A DNA stretch of 64,000 bases from Methanobacterium spitsbergense (lineage in GTDB: Archaea; Methanobacteriota; Methanobacteria; Methanobacteriales; Methanobacteriaceae): the NCBI RefSeq assembly GCF_019931065.1, contig NZ_JAIOUQ010000014.1, positions 62,001-126,000 of the forward strand. The letters are read 5' to 3'. Below, in pieces: positions 10,238-19,756 of the stretch. Each line of letters begins with the position of its first letter. The stretch's first letter is position 1. The notes under the pieces were generated by a model. That model saw only the letters and a list, made by a program, of their open reading frames with translations. It did no database searches and was not told the origin of the DNA. The translations under genes were made by a program, and so were the position numbers.

Positions 10238-10570
10238 TTATCTTTTAATTCCATAAATATCCTCAAAAACCTTTTCATATAGATCTAAAAATTCAATTAA
10301 TTTGTTAAATACATACTTAACACTATCAACAGGGCTTTTAGATGATTCTGGAAGGGGTACTGATACATAAACATCAAGTTCAGCTTCTTTTTTTTCATTA
10401 TTATAAACCATTTCAAAATGTCTGGTTGGTGTCAAACGTCCTAATTTCCAGCTAACAAGACGACTTATCATTTCTTCACAGTCATCTTTGGACATTTCAG
10501 CATCAACAAATCTTAGTTCTCCATTTAACGAAGATTCATATTTTTTTATTTCTATTTTTTCAACTATCAT
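10238..10570 (-). CDS. Hypothetical protein (110 aa)
   Basis: A 110-residue soluble protein with an alternating strand-rich N-terminus (MIVEKIEIKKYESSLNGELR) and a helical C-terminus (VDSVKYVFNKLIEFLDLYEK). No cysteines, signal peptide or membrane helix. ATG 10570 is preceded by GGGGA; a GTG at 10600 would add ten residues. I do not recognise the family. It ends 38 bases from the convergent gene at 9888-10199. Confidence 0.55.
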   Translation of the reverse strand: MIVEKIEIKKYESSLNGELRFVDAEMSKDDCEEMISRLVSWKLGRLTPTRHFEMVYNNEKKEAELDVYVSVPLPESSKSPVDSVKYVFNKLIEFLDLYEKVFEDIYGIKR

Positions 10571-10832
10571 GGACTTTTCCCCATCATATAGAATTATCAC
10601 ATTTTTAATTTGTACAACAAATGTTTTATTTTTTTAGATTTTTTCCTAGTCCAAAACTTACAATTAATAAAACATTTGATTGCAGGACAAAAAAACCGTC
10701 CATTAATAAAACCCAGTAATGAAAAAAATAATTAATTATTTTATAGAAATGTTTTTCTAAATCTGCTCCAATATATACAGTAACGTTTATAAAAATGATT
10801 CAAATTTTAATAACACAATTATAGGTTTTGAA

Positions 10833-11870
10833 ATGAGGAAAAAAATATCTCTGCTAATAATAGCCGTATTCGTGGTAATTATTGGGGTTGTTGGCCAAAA
10901 CATTATTGGAAACTACTACTCCCAATCAACAAGTTTAAATTCACAAACTGCAGCTTCTGTTGTTTACATTGAAAATGGAGTAACAGGTGTAGTTACAATT
11001 AATGATCCAGTTTTAAACAGATCAACAGATATTTCTGTGATCTATGCACCATTGGATTCAGGATCTGGATTTATTGTCAACGATCAGGGCTATATTATCA
11101 CAGCTTTCCATGTAGTTGGTGACCCTGAAACTTTAAAGAATCAGATGGTAATTAGATTAATGAACAGCGCCGATATAAAGAAATACATTGAAAGAGCAGC
11201 TGTAGCAGGATATGTATCTAAATACAACCCTCAATTGGGTTCAGAACTTATGAACACTAATTCAACAGGGAGTCCTCCCATAATCCAAGCACAGCCAGAT
11301 ATTAACACCACCACAGATATGCTTGATCAAAATAACCTCATAACAGTTGGATCATCACAACAGCAGATCAGAGTAAAATTACCCGGCACAACCAGTACAA
11401 ATGCTGTAAGTGCAAATTTAATTGACGTTGGAAATTCTGGTATAGATAATGATGTGGCACTCATAAAGATCGACCCATTCTTAAAAACCCTTACACCTTT
11501 AGCAGTTAACTCAAAAACACCTACTATTAGTGAAAATATTCAGATATATGGATATCCTGTATTGAATGGGGGAATGTACTCTGATACCAATCAAACAACA
11601 ATAAAACCATCCTCAACTTCAGGAGTATTAACAGCAGAAGTACCAAACAACGGTAGCATCTACTATCAAACAAATGCTTTAGCATCTCACGGATACAGTG
11701 GAGGTCCAGTAGTTGACTCACAAAATAGTGTACTTGGAATTCTAATTTATAGTATTGAATCAATACAACAAGTCAATCAAACAGCAACACCAACATCAAG
11801 TTTATTCCTCTCATCACAGTACATAATACAGATATGCAATAAAAACAATGTTTCAATACAGACTGTTTAA
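10833..11870 (+). CDS. Membrane-anchored trypsin-like (S1C/DegP-type) serine protease
   Basis: 345 residues: an N-terminal signal anchor (ISLLIIAVFVVIIGVVGQNI, about 5-24), then a chymotrypsin fold. The catalytic triad is visible as His93 in IITAFHVV, Asp207 in DNDVALIKID and Ser289 in HGYSGGPVVD. The loop between His and Asp is unusually long and rich in N, T, S and P. There is no PDZ domain, unlike most DegP/HtrA proteins. It should act outside the cell on envelope or misfolded proteins. Start ATG 10833; the spacing to a TATA-like AT-rich stretch suggests a short or absent leader. Confidence 0.85.
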   Translation: MRKKISLLIIAVFVVIIGVVGQNIIGNYYSQSTSLNSQTAASVVYIENGVTGVVTINDPVLNRSTDISVIYAPLDSGSGFIVNDQGYIITAFHVVGDPETLKNQMVIRLMNSADIKKYIERAAVAGYVSKYNPQLGSELMNTNSTGSPPIIQAQPDINTTTDMLDQNNLITVGSSQQQIRVKLPGTTSTNAVSANLIDVGNSGIDNDVALIKIDPFLKTLTPLAVNSKTPTISENIQIYGYPVLNGGMYSDTNQTTIKPSSTSGVLTAEVPNNGSIYYQTNALASHGYSGGPVVDSQNSVLGILIYSIESIQQVNQTATPTSSLFLSSQYIIQICNKNNVSIQTV

Positions 11871-11929
11871 TAATAAAAATCTGGAATAAAAAAAAAAACA
11901 GTTTAGATACAAAAAGGTAGGATCTAGAT

Positions 11930-12271
11930 ATGGAAGATGTAAATATTACAGAAGAAGATGTTATGGAAATAATGGATCAATTTACCAAAGTTCCTAACCT
12001 CATACTAAAGAGAATGGTATCCCGAAATGTAAATGTCGTTAAAAAATTTGAAAATCAAATCATCGACCACAAAAGCAAGTTACTTGACAATGAACTATTA
12101 AAAATAAGAAAAGTCATAGAGATGCAGGTACCCGAGCTTCAGGAGATACTGTTAAATGTATACAAAAATACCAATAAAAAACAGTTGAAAACATTGGCAG
12201 ATCCCAAAGCACAGCCCTTTATTGAAACGAATTTAAACTATCTTGATATGATCTATTTCAATGAAACATAG
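11930..12271 (+). CDS. Hypothetical helical protein (113 aa)
   Basis: 113 residues, acidic N-terminus and mostly helical (NVVKKFENQIIDHKSKLLDN, IRKVIEMQVPELQEILLNVY). AGGTAGGATC precedes ATG 11930. No known motif, signal peptide or cysteine. It follows the serine protease by 59 bases on the same strand and could be co-transcribed. I do not recognise the family. Confidence 0.6.
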   Translation: MEDVNITEEDVMEIMDQFTKVPNLILKRMVSRNVNVVKKFENQIIDHKSKLLDNELLKIRKVIEMQVPELQEILLNVYKNTNKKQLKTLADPKAQPFIETNLNYLDMIYFNET

Positions 12272-12328
12272 TGTATAGAGCTTAAATTTAAGCCCTTCTA
12301 AACAGCCTTAATTTTTTTTACAAGCATT

Positions 12329-13054
12329 TTAAGTGGGGTGGCCAACAGGGAAAATATATATTGGATTTTCATTTTCAGGAAGTTTGAAACTCTGTATTAA
12401 CTGTTCTTCATTCATTGAACCTAATGATACAGTAACCAAACCCAAAGCCTCAGACTGGAGATAAATATTCTCACCTGCATGCCCTGCCTCAAGATTAACA
12501 AATCTGGTACTTAACTCCTTATCAGTATATTTATTGATCATTTTATGATAATTTCCAGTGATCAAAATGTCAACTGGAGCCTGTTTAACCCATGGCTGAT
12601 TATTGGCAATTCCTGAAAGTTCGCCACGCAGATCACCATTCATAACTTTTTCAAGGGAGTTATTGACAGGAACATAATGATAAACACCCTCCTGAAATCC
12701 AGAAACCCCATTAATCCCTACAAAAACATAAATTTCCAGTGGATAAACCTGACCAGCAGAAGGTGCTGCTCTTAAACCCTTTTCAGAATCAGTAATTCCC
12801 TGGGCAGACCATAAAACTTGTGAAAGATTATCCAAAGTAATTGAATCGTTTGAAAATTGTCTAATAGAACGTCTGTTTTCAATAGCCTGTTCAACAGAAA
12901 CATTACCATTTAACACAGGTAAAGGAAGAGTTGTAACACTTATAACATTTCTAGTTGTGTAAACAGTTCTTTTTTCAGAAAAATATAACACACCCACTAC
13001 AGCAACAAATAAAATGCTAAGAATAACCAGAACAGCTATTTTCTTTTTTTCCAT
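12329..13054 (-). CDS. SagB/ThcOx-type nitroreductase-fold oxidoreductase with N-terminal membrane anchor
   Basis: 241 residues. An N-terminal hydrophobic helix (IAVLVILSILFVAVVGVLYF) is followed by LPLPVLNGNVSVEQAIENRR and SIRQFSNDSITLDNLSQVLW, then RAAPSAGQVYPLEIYVFVG, the pattern of SagB-type dehydrogenases. The end has LGLVTVSLGSMNEEQLIQSF and IFPVGHPT. In bacteria the fold oxidises azolines in peptide modification. Here there is no cyclodehydratase or precursor next to it, and the anchor suggests it faces outside, so a different substrate is likely. ATG 13054 is used; a TTG at 13066 is in frame. Confidence 0.8.
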   Translation of the reverse strand: MEKKKIAVLVILSILFVAVVGVLYFSEKRTVYTTRNVISVTTLPLPVLNGNVSVEQAIENRRSIRQFSNDSITLDNLSQVLWSAQGITDSEKGLRAAPSAGQVYPLEIYVFVGINGVSGFQEGVYHYVPVNNSLEKVMNGDLRGELSGIANNQPWVKQAPVDILITGNYHKMINKYTDKELSTRFVNLEAGHAGENIYLQSEALGLVTVSLGSMNEEQLIQSFKLPENENPIYIFPVGHPT

Positions 13055-13108
13055 AAATATTCCCAATAACTATCTCTTATAAATCTTATTTAATTTTTCC
13101 CACAAAAT

Positions 13109-13118
13109 TTTATATTTT
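13109..13118 (+). promoter_or_regulatory. TATA-box candidate for a leaderless gene
   Basis: TTTATATTTT lies about 25-30 bases before ATG 13141. The archaeal TATA box sits about 25 bases before transcription start, so the transcript would begin at or next to the start codon. No Shine-Dalgarno sequence precedes this ATG, consistent with a leaderless mRNA. Confidence 0.5.
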
Positions 13119-13140
13119 CGTTGAATCATAAATATAGATA

Positions 13141-13458
13141 ATGTCAAACGATATTATTTTAATCGGGACCATCCTAGTAATCGCATACATTTCTAGCTAT
13201 ACCCTTTACAGATACGGAATAATGGATAAAAAAGTTCATAACAGAATATGGAACATAATATTTTTACTGATTTTTATAATTGCAATGGGTGTTGGCTATT
13301 TACTAACTGCACTTACAGATTTAGGTATTACCGCTATACCAAACGTTAATCTTATTTTCTGGCATAATGAATTTGGAATATTCTTCTTTTTCATATTATT
13401 CTTTCATCTACAAATTAACTGGATTTCATTAAAGAAATTAATATTACAAACCGGTTAA
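13141..13458 (+). CDS. Small three-helix membrane protein with conserved histidines, copy 1
   Basis: 105 residues, three predicted membrane helices (about 5-24, 38-60, 80-96). The last helix carries FWHNEFGIFFFFILFFHLQI, followed by NW. It is a paralog of the next gene; both keep H-x-E-x-GI and FHLxIxW-x-S-x-KK at the same place. This resembles DUF4405-type or small cytochrome b-like membrane proteins in which paired histidines bind haem; that assignment is inference. It is probably leaderless and is co-oriented with copy 2, 24 bases away. Confidence 0.65.
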   Translation: MSNDIILIGTILVIAYISSYTLYRYGIMDKKVHNRIWNIIFLLIFIIAMGVGYLLTALTDLGITAIPNVNLIFWHNEFGIFFFFILFFHLQINWISLKKLILQTG

Positions 13459-13482
13459 AATAAATAATAACTATCGATAAGC

Positions 13483-13791
13483 ATGATATCTCAATTCAAT
13501 CTACTTCCAATTACCATATTCCTAATAATCCTCTATCTTTTGAGCTATTTTTTATATACAGATAAAACTATCACCGCCAGAACTTATAAACTGATTTGGA
13601 TCATTGTTCTCATTGCCAGTTCTTTGATCGTTGGAATAATTGGAATTACCATGTTAATTTTAATAAATTTTAACATACTGCCTATAGACAATACACTGAT
13701 ATTTTTGCATGTTGAAGCAGGTATTATAACAGCTGTAACAGGAATTTTCCACTTACATATCCACTGGAACTCCTTCAAAAAAATCTTCTAA
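13483..13791 (+). CDS. Small three-helix membrane protein with conserved histidines, copy 2
   Basis: 102 residues, same topology as the preceding gene: helices at about 8-26, 37-62 and 74-93. The third helix reads FLHVEAGIITAVTGIFHLHI followed by HWNSFKKI. The pair looks like a tandem duplication. Conserved His residues at both ends of the third helix make haem or metal binding possible. No redox partner gene is next to it other than the SagB-type oxidoreductase on the opposite strand. Confidence 0.65.
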   Translation: MISQFNLLPITIFLIILYLLSYFLYTDKTITARTYKLIWIIVLIASSLIVGIIGITMLILINFNILPIDNTLIFLHVEAGIITAVTGIFHLHIHWNSFKKIF

Positions 13792-13962
13792 AAAAAAAGA
13801 AATCACAAAAAGGCTATTATATTGGTGCGGAAGTGTACGGGAGAGCTCTGTTTAGATAAAAAAAAAGAGATATAAATAATTGGATATATTTTTCATTATA
13901 CTCGGTGGAAGCATAAAAATATTCAAGATTAGCATAAACAATAGATAAGGAGGAGATATCTT

Positions 13963-14319
13963 ATGAAAGTTAAATACGCTACAATTGCAGTTGCTAATAT
14001 GGAAGAATCCGTTAAATTCTATACCGAAGTTATGGGTTTTGAAATAGACAATCAAATAACACCTTATCCCGGTATGAATATTATTTTTTTAAAGGATGAG
14101 GGAGATGCAATGATAGAACTCGTAGAAAATGCAGATGAACCTGATAAAAAAGGAATATTCTTGGTTGGAATGGAAGTTGAAGATATGGACACAACAGTTA
14201 AACAACTCATATCCAATGGCGCAAAATTCACAAGAGGACCAATGGAAGTGGGTGATGGTGCCAAACTTGCCTTTTTAATGGATCCAAACGGTGTTGAAAT
14301 CGAACTCATCCAGCACTAG
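13963..14319 (+). CDS. VOC-superfamily (glyoxalase/dioxygenase fold) protein
   Basis: 118 residues forming one pair of beta-alpha-beta-beta-beta modules. It shows VKYATIAVANMEESVKFYTE at the start, GMNIIFLKDEGDAMIELVEN in the middle and KLAFLMDPNGVEIELIQH at the end, the last carrying the usual metal-ligand Glu. A strong AGGAGGAG site precedes ATG 13963. Members act as lyases, dioxygenases or antibiotic-binding proteins; the substrate cannot be read from the sequence. Confidence 0.85.
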   Translation: MKVKYATIAVANMEESVKFYTEVMGFEIDNQITPYPGMNIIFLKDEGDAMIELVENADEPDKKGIFLVGMEVEDMDTTVKQLISNGAKFTRGPMEVGDGAKLAFLMDPNGVEIELIQH

Positions 14320-14345
14320 AAATTGGACCAATCCTTAAATTTTAA

Positions 14346-15281
14346 TTATATGGGTTCAACAGCCATTAATTTACAGTGGGTCATATAAGCCGCCGACATA
14401 TATCCTGGAGGATAACATGTTACCAGTGTCAATTCAAATGTTCCTGCAGGGAATGTAACAGGATTGGTTTTGTAATCTCCTTTTATATCTCCATTGCTAG
14501 TTACTTGGTAGACATATCTTTTCTGGGTAAGATAATCGATTATTATTACCTGATCACCGTTGTTAAGAAGGTTTATATTGGCAAATGGTGCTGAGAAGTG
14601 GGTATGGTGACCTAGAAGTCCAACTGTACCGTTTTGGTTGGGATAAAAACTATCAGAATAATGGTAAACAGATCCCAGAGCATTAACTGTATCTCGACGA
14701 ATATCCCAGTTTACACCCTGACTAGGTATAGAAACTTTCCCCCAAACTTCGGTGTTCGGAACAGTTGTATTGGTAACAGTGAAATTTTTGGTTAAAGCCT
14801 CAATTTCAGGACTTTTTTCATTCAATTTCAAGTTGCTTGTGGTGTAAATAATGCTATAGAGTGCATCATTTTTACCAATCCACATCTCTGTCCTTTGAAC
14901 AGTGGTTCCATTCATATCCATTTGATAAACATTTTCATGAACAGCAGTACCATTAAAATCCAATGTTTTATGTGAAATAAATTTCATACCTGTTTGATCG
15001 GATATATTCGTAGTAAAATTCTCTGATGGGTTGTAACCTGCCACTAATAGCTGCCTATTTACTGTTACATTTAAATCTGACTGGGGATCTGTGAATGCCA
15101 CAATTTCAGAAGGCGATGTTTGGTTTAAATTTAGCCATGTTTCAGGATAATCAAATGATATTTCATCCTTCTGGAAGTGACTGGTTTTAATTTCCTTTCC
15201 TGAGAATACCACAGCAGTAAAAGCCACCCCAATAAGAATAACACATAAACCAACCATTAAATATTTAAATTTAATTTCCAT
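14346..15281 (-). CDS. Sortase-like membrane protein with N-terminal PsbP-like domain
   Basis: 311 residues: a signal anchor (FKYLMVGLCVILIGVAFTAV), a PsbP-like domain (ISFDYPETWLNLNQ...), then a C-terminal sortase beta-barrel. The sortase His is in GTVGLLGHHTHF and the Cys in ELTLVTCYPPG. After the Cys the sequence is YMSAAYMTHCKLMAVEPI with no arginine, although a catalytic Arg is normally found there. Archaeal sortases are thought to link surface proteins to the pseudomurein wall. ATG 15281 is preceded by GGAGG and AGGTG; the open frame extends six codons further. Activity is therefore uncertain. Confidence 0.75.
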   Translation of the reverse strand: MEIKFKYLMVGLCVILIGVAFTAVVFSGKEIKTSHFQKDEISFDYPETWLNLNQTSPSEIVAFTDPQSDLNVTVNRQLLVAGYNPSENFTTNISDQTGMKFISHKTLDFNGTAVHENVYQMDMNGTTVQRTEMWIGKNDALYSIIYTTSNLKLNEKSPEIEALTKNFTVTNTTVPNTEVWGKVSIPSQGVNWDIRRDTVNALGSVYHYSDSFYPNQNGTVGLLGHHTHFSAPFANINLLNNGDQVIIIDYLTQKRYVYQVTSNGDIKGDYKTNPVTFPAGTFELTLVTCYPPGYMSAAYMTHCKLMAVEPI

Positions 15282-15737
15282 ATAACACCTTTCCTCCAAT
15301 CATATTATCAAACTTATTAATCACTAGTTACCATTAAAAAACAGTGATAAATTTTCCCGAAATTTTATTAATAAAATTTAAAATTCGAATAAACTTAGTA
15401 AACGTACATTGTATTCTTCATGTCATTCTCATCTTATAAACCTTTCTTTTACAATATAGGGGAAAAATAAAATTATTTATATCTATTCTCCATGGTGTAA
15501 ATCACAACAAAATAAATATTTCAGGTGCTAAATGTTAGTTAAGTAAAAAATCTGTGAATTTATTGATAATAGAATTATATTTGATAATATTTCTAAGAAT
15601 TGAAGTAGTAAAATAAATTAATAAAAAAAATATTATGATTAAAGGGATTGTTGTATAATATCAAAATTATATTTAAAATGGATCATGTTTAAAATACAGA
15701 AAATAATTTATTTTACAAAAATAAGATATAAATATAT
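15282..15737. other. Divergent AT-rich intergenic region
   Basis: About 450 bases between the sortase-like gene and the glycosyltransferase. It is AT-rich with scattered TATA-like stretches, including ATAAGATATAAATATAT immediately before ATG 15738. No ORF, RNA or notable repeat recognised. Confidence 0.45.
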
Positions 15738-17333
15738 ATGAAATCACTATTTCCTGATTATAAATTTCCAAATAAATTCAAATTTAAAAATAATTTAAAT
15801 TCATTAATTACCTTTTTTTCCATTATTTTGTTCACAACCATATTCGTATTAATTACATCCAATTTTTCTCCAATAATTAACAACAACAATTTAAATCCAT
15901 TAGAAAAGGGAATTTCAATTATTCTATTATTATCATTCATCTACAGTGGACTGCACTGTGTAGGCTATCTAGATCATCTAATAAAATCATTGACGTTGTA
16001 TAATAATAATTTAATATTTAAATTGAAACCCAAAACAAATACAAAATCTCCTCTTGTATCCATTATAATTCCAACCCTTAATGAAGATCCTGAAATGGTC
16101 AGAAAAACTATTTTAAAGGCTAAAAATGTTAACTATGATAATTCTAAGGTTACATTAATAGATAGTTCCACAGACAGAGATATTCAAAATAAAACAGCTA
16201 CAATGTGTAATGAATTGGATATTAACTATATTTATCGTGATACTCTTCGAGGGTACAAAGCAGGTTCCATAAATGATGCAATAGAAGAATTTAAGGATGA
16301 ATATCAATATATTTTAATTCTAGATTCAGACCACAGGTTAAAAAGTTCAATATTCCATGATTTAATCCCAATCATGGAAAACGATCCAGATTTAACCTTT
16401 ATTCAGACACCACAATATTTTCACAAACAACCAAATGATCATTTGTCAATAGCCTACTCATTTCAACAGCATATTTTTTATAAACATATCTGCAGGGGAC
16501 TATGTGTGAATGGCTCTTCTTATATATGTGGAACCAATGTTCTGATTAAATTAGAACATTTAAATGAAATTGGGGGTATGGATGAAAGTTGTATAACAGA
16601 AGACATTGCCACATCCTTTATTTTTCACAGTAATGGATATAAATCCCTTTATATTGATAAGGTATATGCTGAGGGGCTGGCTCCACCTTCTTTATCAGCC
16701 TACTATGGACAGCAAATGAGATGGTCCTATGGAACATTTCAGAACACTAAAAAGGTCTTAAATAAATTTATCAAAGAACCTAAAAGCCTGAAGTCCTTGC
16801 AATGGTGGGAATATATTATATTAAATGGGAGCTGGTACTTTATTGGGGTGGGAATATTTATCTGGCTACTTTACCCCATTATTGTGCTTTTATTTAACAT
16901 GAAACCCTTAGTTTTAGGTTATTTAAACGTTCCATTCTATTTGTTCCTCATCATGATAATGAGTCAAACCTTCACCAGTTTCAGGGAAAGAAGATACCCT
17001 CTTAAAGAATTAATACTGGCACAGGGCTTGTTTTTCAGCCTTTTCCCAGTTTATACCAAGGCATTTATTTATGGCCTGCTAAATAAAAAGTTAGAATTTA
17101 AAGTAACACCGAAAAAAGAGGTTTACAAAATTCAATTAAAAGAAATTCTACCACAACTAACAGTAATATTCCTTTTAATTATAGCAATCATAGTTGGTAC
17201 CTACAAGGTGATTAATGGAGAAAACACCAGCACATACCCATCAATCATATTCTGGGCAAGTTACAGTCTCATCATGTTAATGATATTCATGCTATATTTT
17301 TATAGAGAAGATAAAAACAAGTACAATGATTAA
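15738..17333 (+). CDS. Membrane GT2 glycosyltransferase (cellulose synthase-like)
   Basis: 531 residues. Two N-terminal membrane helices (about 22-42, 58-75), a cytoplasmic GT2 domain and four or five C-terminal helices. The processive GT2 motifs are present: PLVSIIIPTLNEDPEMV, LDSDH (Asp196 and Asp198, metal/UDP), TED (287-289) and QQMRW (325-329). Such enzymes polymerise and export beta-linked polysaccharide from UDP-sugars. It has no PilZ domain and no polysaccharide-export partner next to it. No Shine-Dalgarno is visible; AT-rich TATA-like sequence close to the ATG suggests a leaderless transcript. Confidence 0.88.
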   Translation: MKSLFPDYKFPNKFKFKNNLNSLITFFSIILFTTIFVLITSNFSPIINNNNLNPLEKGISIILLLSFIYSGLHCVGYLDHLIKSLTLYNNNLIFKLKPKTNTKSPLVSIIIPTLNEDPEMVRKTILKAKNVNYDNSKVTLIDSSTDRDIQNKTATMCNELDINYIYRDTLRGYKAGSINDAIEEFKDEYQYILILDSDHRLKSSIFHDLIPIMENDPDLTFIQTPQYFHKQPNDHLSIAYSFQQHIFYKHICRGLCVNGSSYICGTNVLIKLEHLNEIGGMDESCITEDIATSFIFHSNGYKSLYIDKVYAEGLAPPSLSAYYGQQMRWSYGTFQNTKKVLNKFIKEPKSLKSLQWWEYIILNGSWYFIGVGIFIWLLYPIIVLLFNMKPLVLGYLNVPFYLFLIMIMSQTFTSFRERRYPLKELILAQGLFFSLFPVYTKAFIYGLLNKKLEFKVTPKKEVYKIQLKEILPQLTVIFLLIIAIIVGTYKVINGENTSTYPSIIFWASYSLIMLMIFMLYFYREDKNKYND

Positions 17334-17419
17334 ATTAACAGATAAATACACTAAAATAAAGAACAACACTTTTTAAGCAAACTAAAAAAAAATAAGAAAT
17401 GATAAAGTTTTATATTAAT

Positions 17420-18106
17420 CTATGGTGTAGGGTTATCAGATTGAACTTTACCATCAAGAACAGTTACAAGCCTTTGGGCCATATTACCAACGTATGGTTC
17501 ATGTGTAACCATCACAAGCGTAACATTTTCTTTTAAATGAAGATCCTTCAGGAGGTTGAGGATAACTTCTCCTGTTTTTGAATCTAAAGCTCCTGTAGGT
17601 TCATCTGCCAGTATTATTGAGGGACGGTTAACCAAAGCCCTGGCAATTGCCACTCGCTGCCTTTCTCCTCCTGAAAGTTTGGTTGGTTTTTGATCAACTT
17701 TATCTTCAAGATCAACAGATTTTAACAGTTCAAAAGCCCTGTCATGCATCTCTTTAGAAGTTGCTTTAGTTTCAAACATTGGTATCTGAACATTCTCAAT
17801 CACACTGAGGTTAGGTATTAAATTATGCATCTGGAAAACGAATCCAATCTCCTTTGATCTGAATTTATTCAGTTTCTTGGTTTTCATTAGATCTATTCCA
17901 GCAACCTCAATTGAACCTTCATCTGCAGTGTCAAGAGCTCCAATCATATTAAGAAGAGTTGATTTTCCCGATCCTGAAGGTCCCATTATGGATACAAACT
18001 CCCCCTTCTTAACTTCCAAGTCCATTCCATTCAATGCCTTGATTTTTCCATTATCATAACTCTTTTTTAGACCATTTATTTTGATGATAAGGTTATTATT
18101 ATTCAT
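17420..18106 (-). CDS. ABC transporter ATPase, MacB/LolD type
   Basis: 228 residues. Walker [11 protein letters not shown]-loop [18 protein letters not shown], signature [15 protein letters not shown], Walker [17 protein letters not shown] and the switch His in VMVTHEP are all intact. It starts at ATG 18106 inside the last codons of the permease gene (8-base overlap), with GGAGG nine bases upstream, so the two are translationally coupled. It energises the FtsX/MacB-type permease. Such pairs in archaea are often lipoprotein, peptide or drug exporters, with the substrate unknown. Confidence 0.92.
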   Translation of the reverse strand: MNNNNLIIKINGLKKSYDNGKIKALNGMDLEVKKGEFVSIMGPSGSGKSTLLNMIGALDTADEGSIEVAGIDLMKTKKLNKFRSKEIGFVFQMHNLIPNLSVIENVQIPMFETKATSKEMHDRAFELLKSVDLEDKVDQKPTKLSGGERQRVAIARALVNRPSIILADEPTGALDSKTGEVILNLLKDLHLKENVTLVMVTHEPYVGNMAQRLVTVLDGKVQSDNPTP

Positions 18107-19259
18107 AGCGTAGTGCCTCCGTTGGTGATAGTCTACTTGCCCTGTAAGCAGGATACAATCCACCAATAACCCCTACAAGGAAGGCAACTACAAATGCCCT
18201 CAGGAATATGTCCGGTGCAAAGGAAGGATTAATAATTCCGCCCACAGATGGACTCACTGTTAAAATGAGTTCTACCCCTACAACAGCTATCACAGTACCT
18301 ACAACAAAAGCTATGAGTGTGAGCACAACAGATTCACCGAGAATCATTCCAAGAATTCTTCTTTCGGTCCATCCCACAGCTTTAAGAACCCCTATTTCCC
18401 TGGTTCTTTCATAGACAGACATTATCATCGTATTTATAACTCCAACAGCTCCAATAAATATTGCCAAGAGCGAAATTGCCCAGCTAGCCGTATCTATAAA
18501 ACTGAGTCCTTGATTTATTCGACTCGCAGATGCTTCTGCAGTGGTTGTTGTAAGTTCATTTGGATATGCATCTTCAATAGACTTACTTACAGTGGTGACA
18601 TTAGCATTGTCTGTTACCTTCACAAGGATGTTACTAACCTTTCCTTCATTACTAGTTAGATTCTGTAATGTTGAAAGAGGCATCATGATACCTGCATCTG
18701 TTATGAAATTTCCTGTTTCATATGTTCCTGTTATTTTAAAATCTTTACCATACAGATTTATGGTATCTCCAACAGTTTGATTTAGACTTTCTGCAATGGT
18801 CTTTCCTAATATGACCTGATCAGTACTGTCATTCGAGAAAACAGTACCATTCACACTGTCAACACCAATAAGACTTAACTTAACTGTATCAATACCTGTT
18901 ACTGAAATACCACCTGGACCGAAACTCTCTGAAGAACTATTTGAAAGTTGACCACTTGTTGAAGTATTACTGGCCCTTAAAATTCCGGTAGTATCTTTAA
19001 CACCACTTATATTTAGCAGATCTGAGACAAATGTATCGTTAAGTGTACCGCCCTGTCCAAAACTATTCGAACCAGCCTGTACAACTGTTATTTCTGCTGC
19101 ACCTGCCTTAAGAGTACTCTGCGTGGAGTTTTTAAGGCCTCCTGTAACCATTCCCAGGGCCACAATGACCATTATACCAATTGCTATTCCAACAATAGCA
19201 AGGGAACTTCTAGTTTTGTTTCTGAATGGATTTTTCACCACCAGCGATAAAAATGACAT
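18099..19259 (-). CDS. ABC transporter permease, FtsX/MacB type
   Basis: 386 residues, with the MacB_PCD/FtsX architecture: NPFRNKTRSSLAIVGIAIGI as first helix, a large extracytoplasmic domain rich in N, S and T (about 50-250) and three C-terminal helices (SWAISLLAIFIGAVGVINTM, GMILGESVVLTLIAFVVGTV and FLVGVIGGLYPAYRASRL). ATG 19259 follows GGAGG. It forms a mechanotransmitting transporter with the overlapping ATPase gene. No periplasmic adaptor is present, as expected for an archaeon with one membrane. Confidence 0.9.
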   Translation of the reverse strand: MSFLSLVVKNPFRNKTRSSLAIVGIAIGIMVIVALGMVTGGLKNSTQSTLKAGAAEITVVQAGSNSFGQGGTLNDTFVSDLLNISGVKDTTGILRASNTSTSGQLSNSSSESFGPGGISVTGIDTVKLSLIGVDSVNGTVFSNDSTDQVILGKTIAESLNQTVGDTINLYGKDFKITGTYETGNFITDAGIMMPLSTLQNLTSNEGKVSNILVKVTDNANVTTVSKSIEDAYPNELTTTTAEASASRINQGLSFIDTASWAISLLAIFIGAVGVINTMIMSVYERTREIGVLKAVGWTERRILGMILGESVVLTLIAFVVGTVIAVVGVELILTVSPSVGGIINPSFAPDIFLRAFVVAFLVGVIGGLYPAYRASRLSPTEALRYE

Positions 19260-19756
19260 ACAACCTCCTCTTTCTAAACCTTGTATAATAACTATGCACA
19301 ATTCATGCCAAAATTTTACAAAAATCCGGGTAAATCAAGCCATATTATTTATTAAATCCTAATTTGACTCTTTAATATATTTAACTGTAAATTTAATGAA
19401 TTAAATATTTAGGCTTGATTTAATATTATGTGGTAATTAGAATTTATTTTTATTCATCAAAACAAAAAAAAATTTGATTTCTTTAAATGTATTTAACAGG
19501 CCAAATAAACAGAGAAAGGAGTTAAATTTTATTCTAAGTGAGGATATTCACAAATTAGTTTGTAAATTATAATATGTTGTGATTTACAAGTTTCTATCAA
19601 TTCTATTAGGAATATATACAAAATCTTGGACAGTATGAACAATTTAATAATAATTAACATATATCTTGATTAAATTGGTACAATGTTATGGATTATTGGG
19701 AAAAATTCGAATTAAAAGGTAAAATAGTTATATGAAATAATTTAGAATGGTATTAA
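19260..19756. other. Divergent intergenic region
   Basis: About 500 AT-rich bases upstream of both the ABC operon and the histidine kinase gene. No gene or structured RNA recognised; promoters for both directions must lie here. Confidence 0.4.

Noticed and set aside
13800..13860. Locally GC-richer stretch before the VOC gene as a small RNA
   Set aside because: No convincing stem, promoter or conservation evidence.
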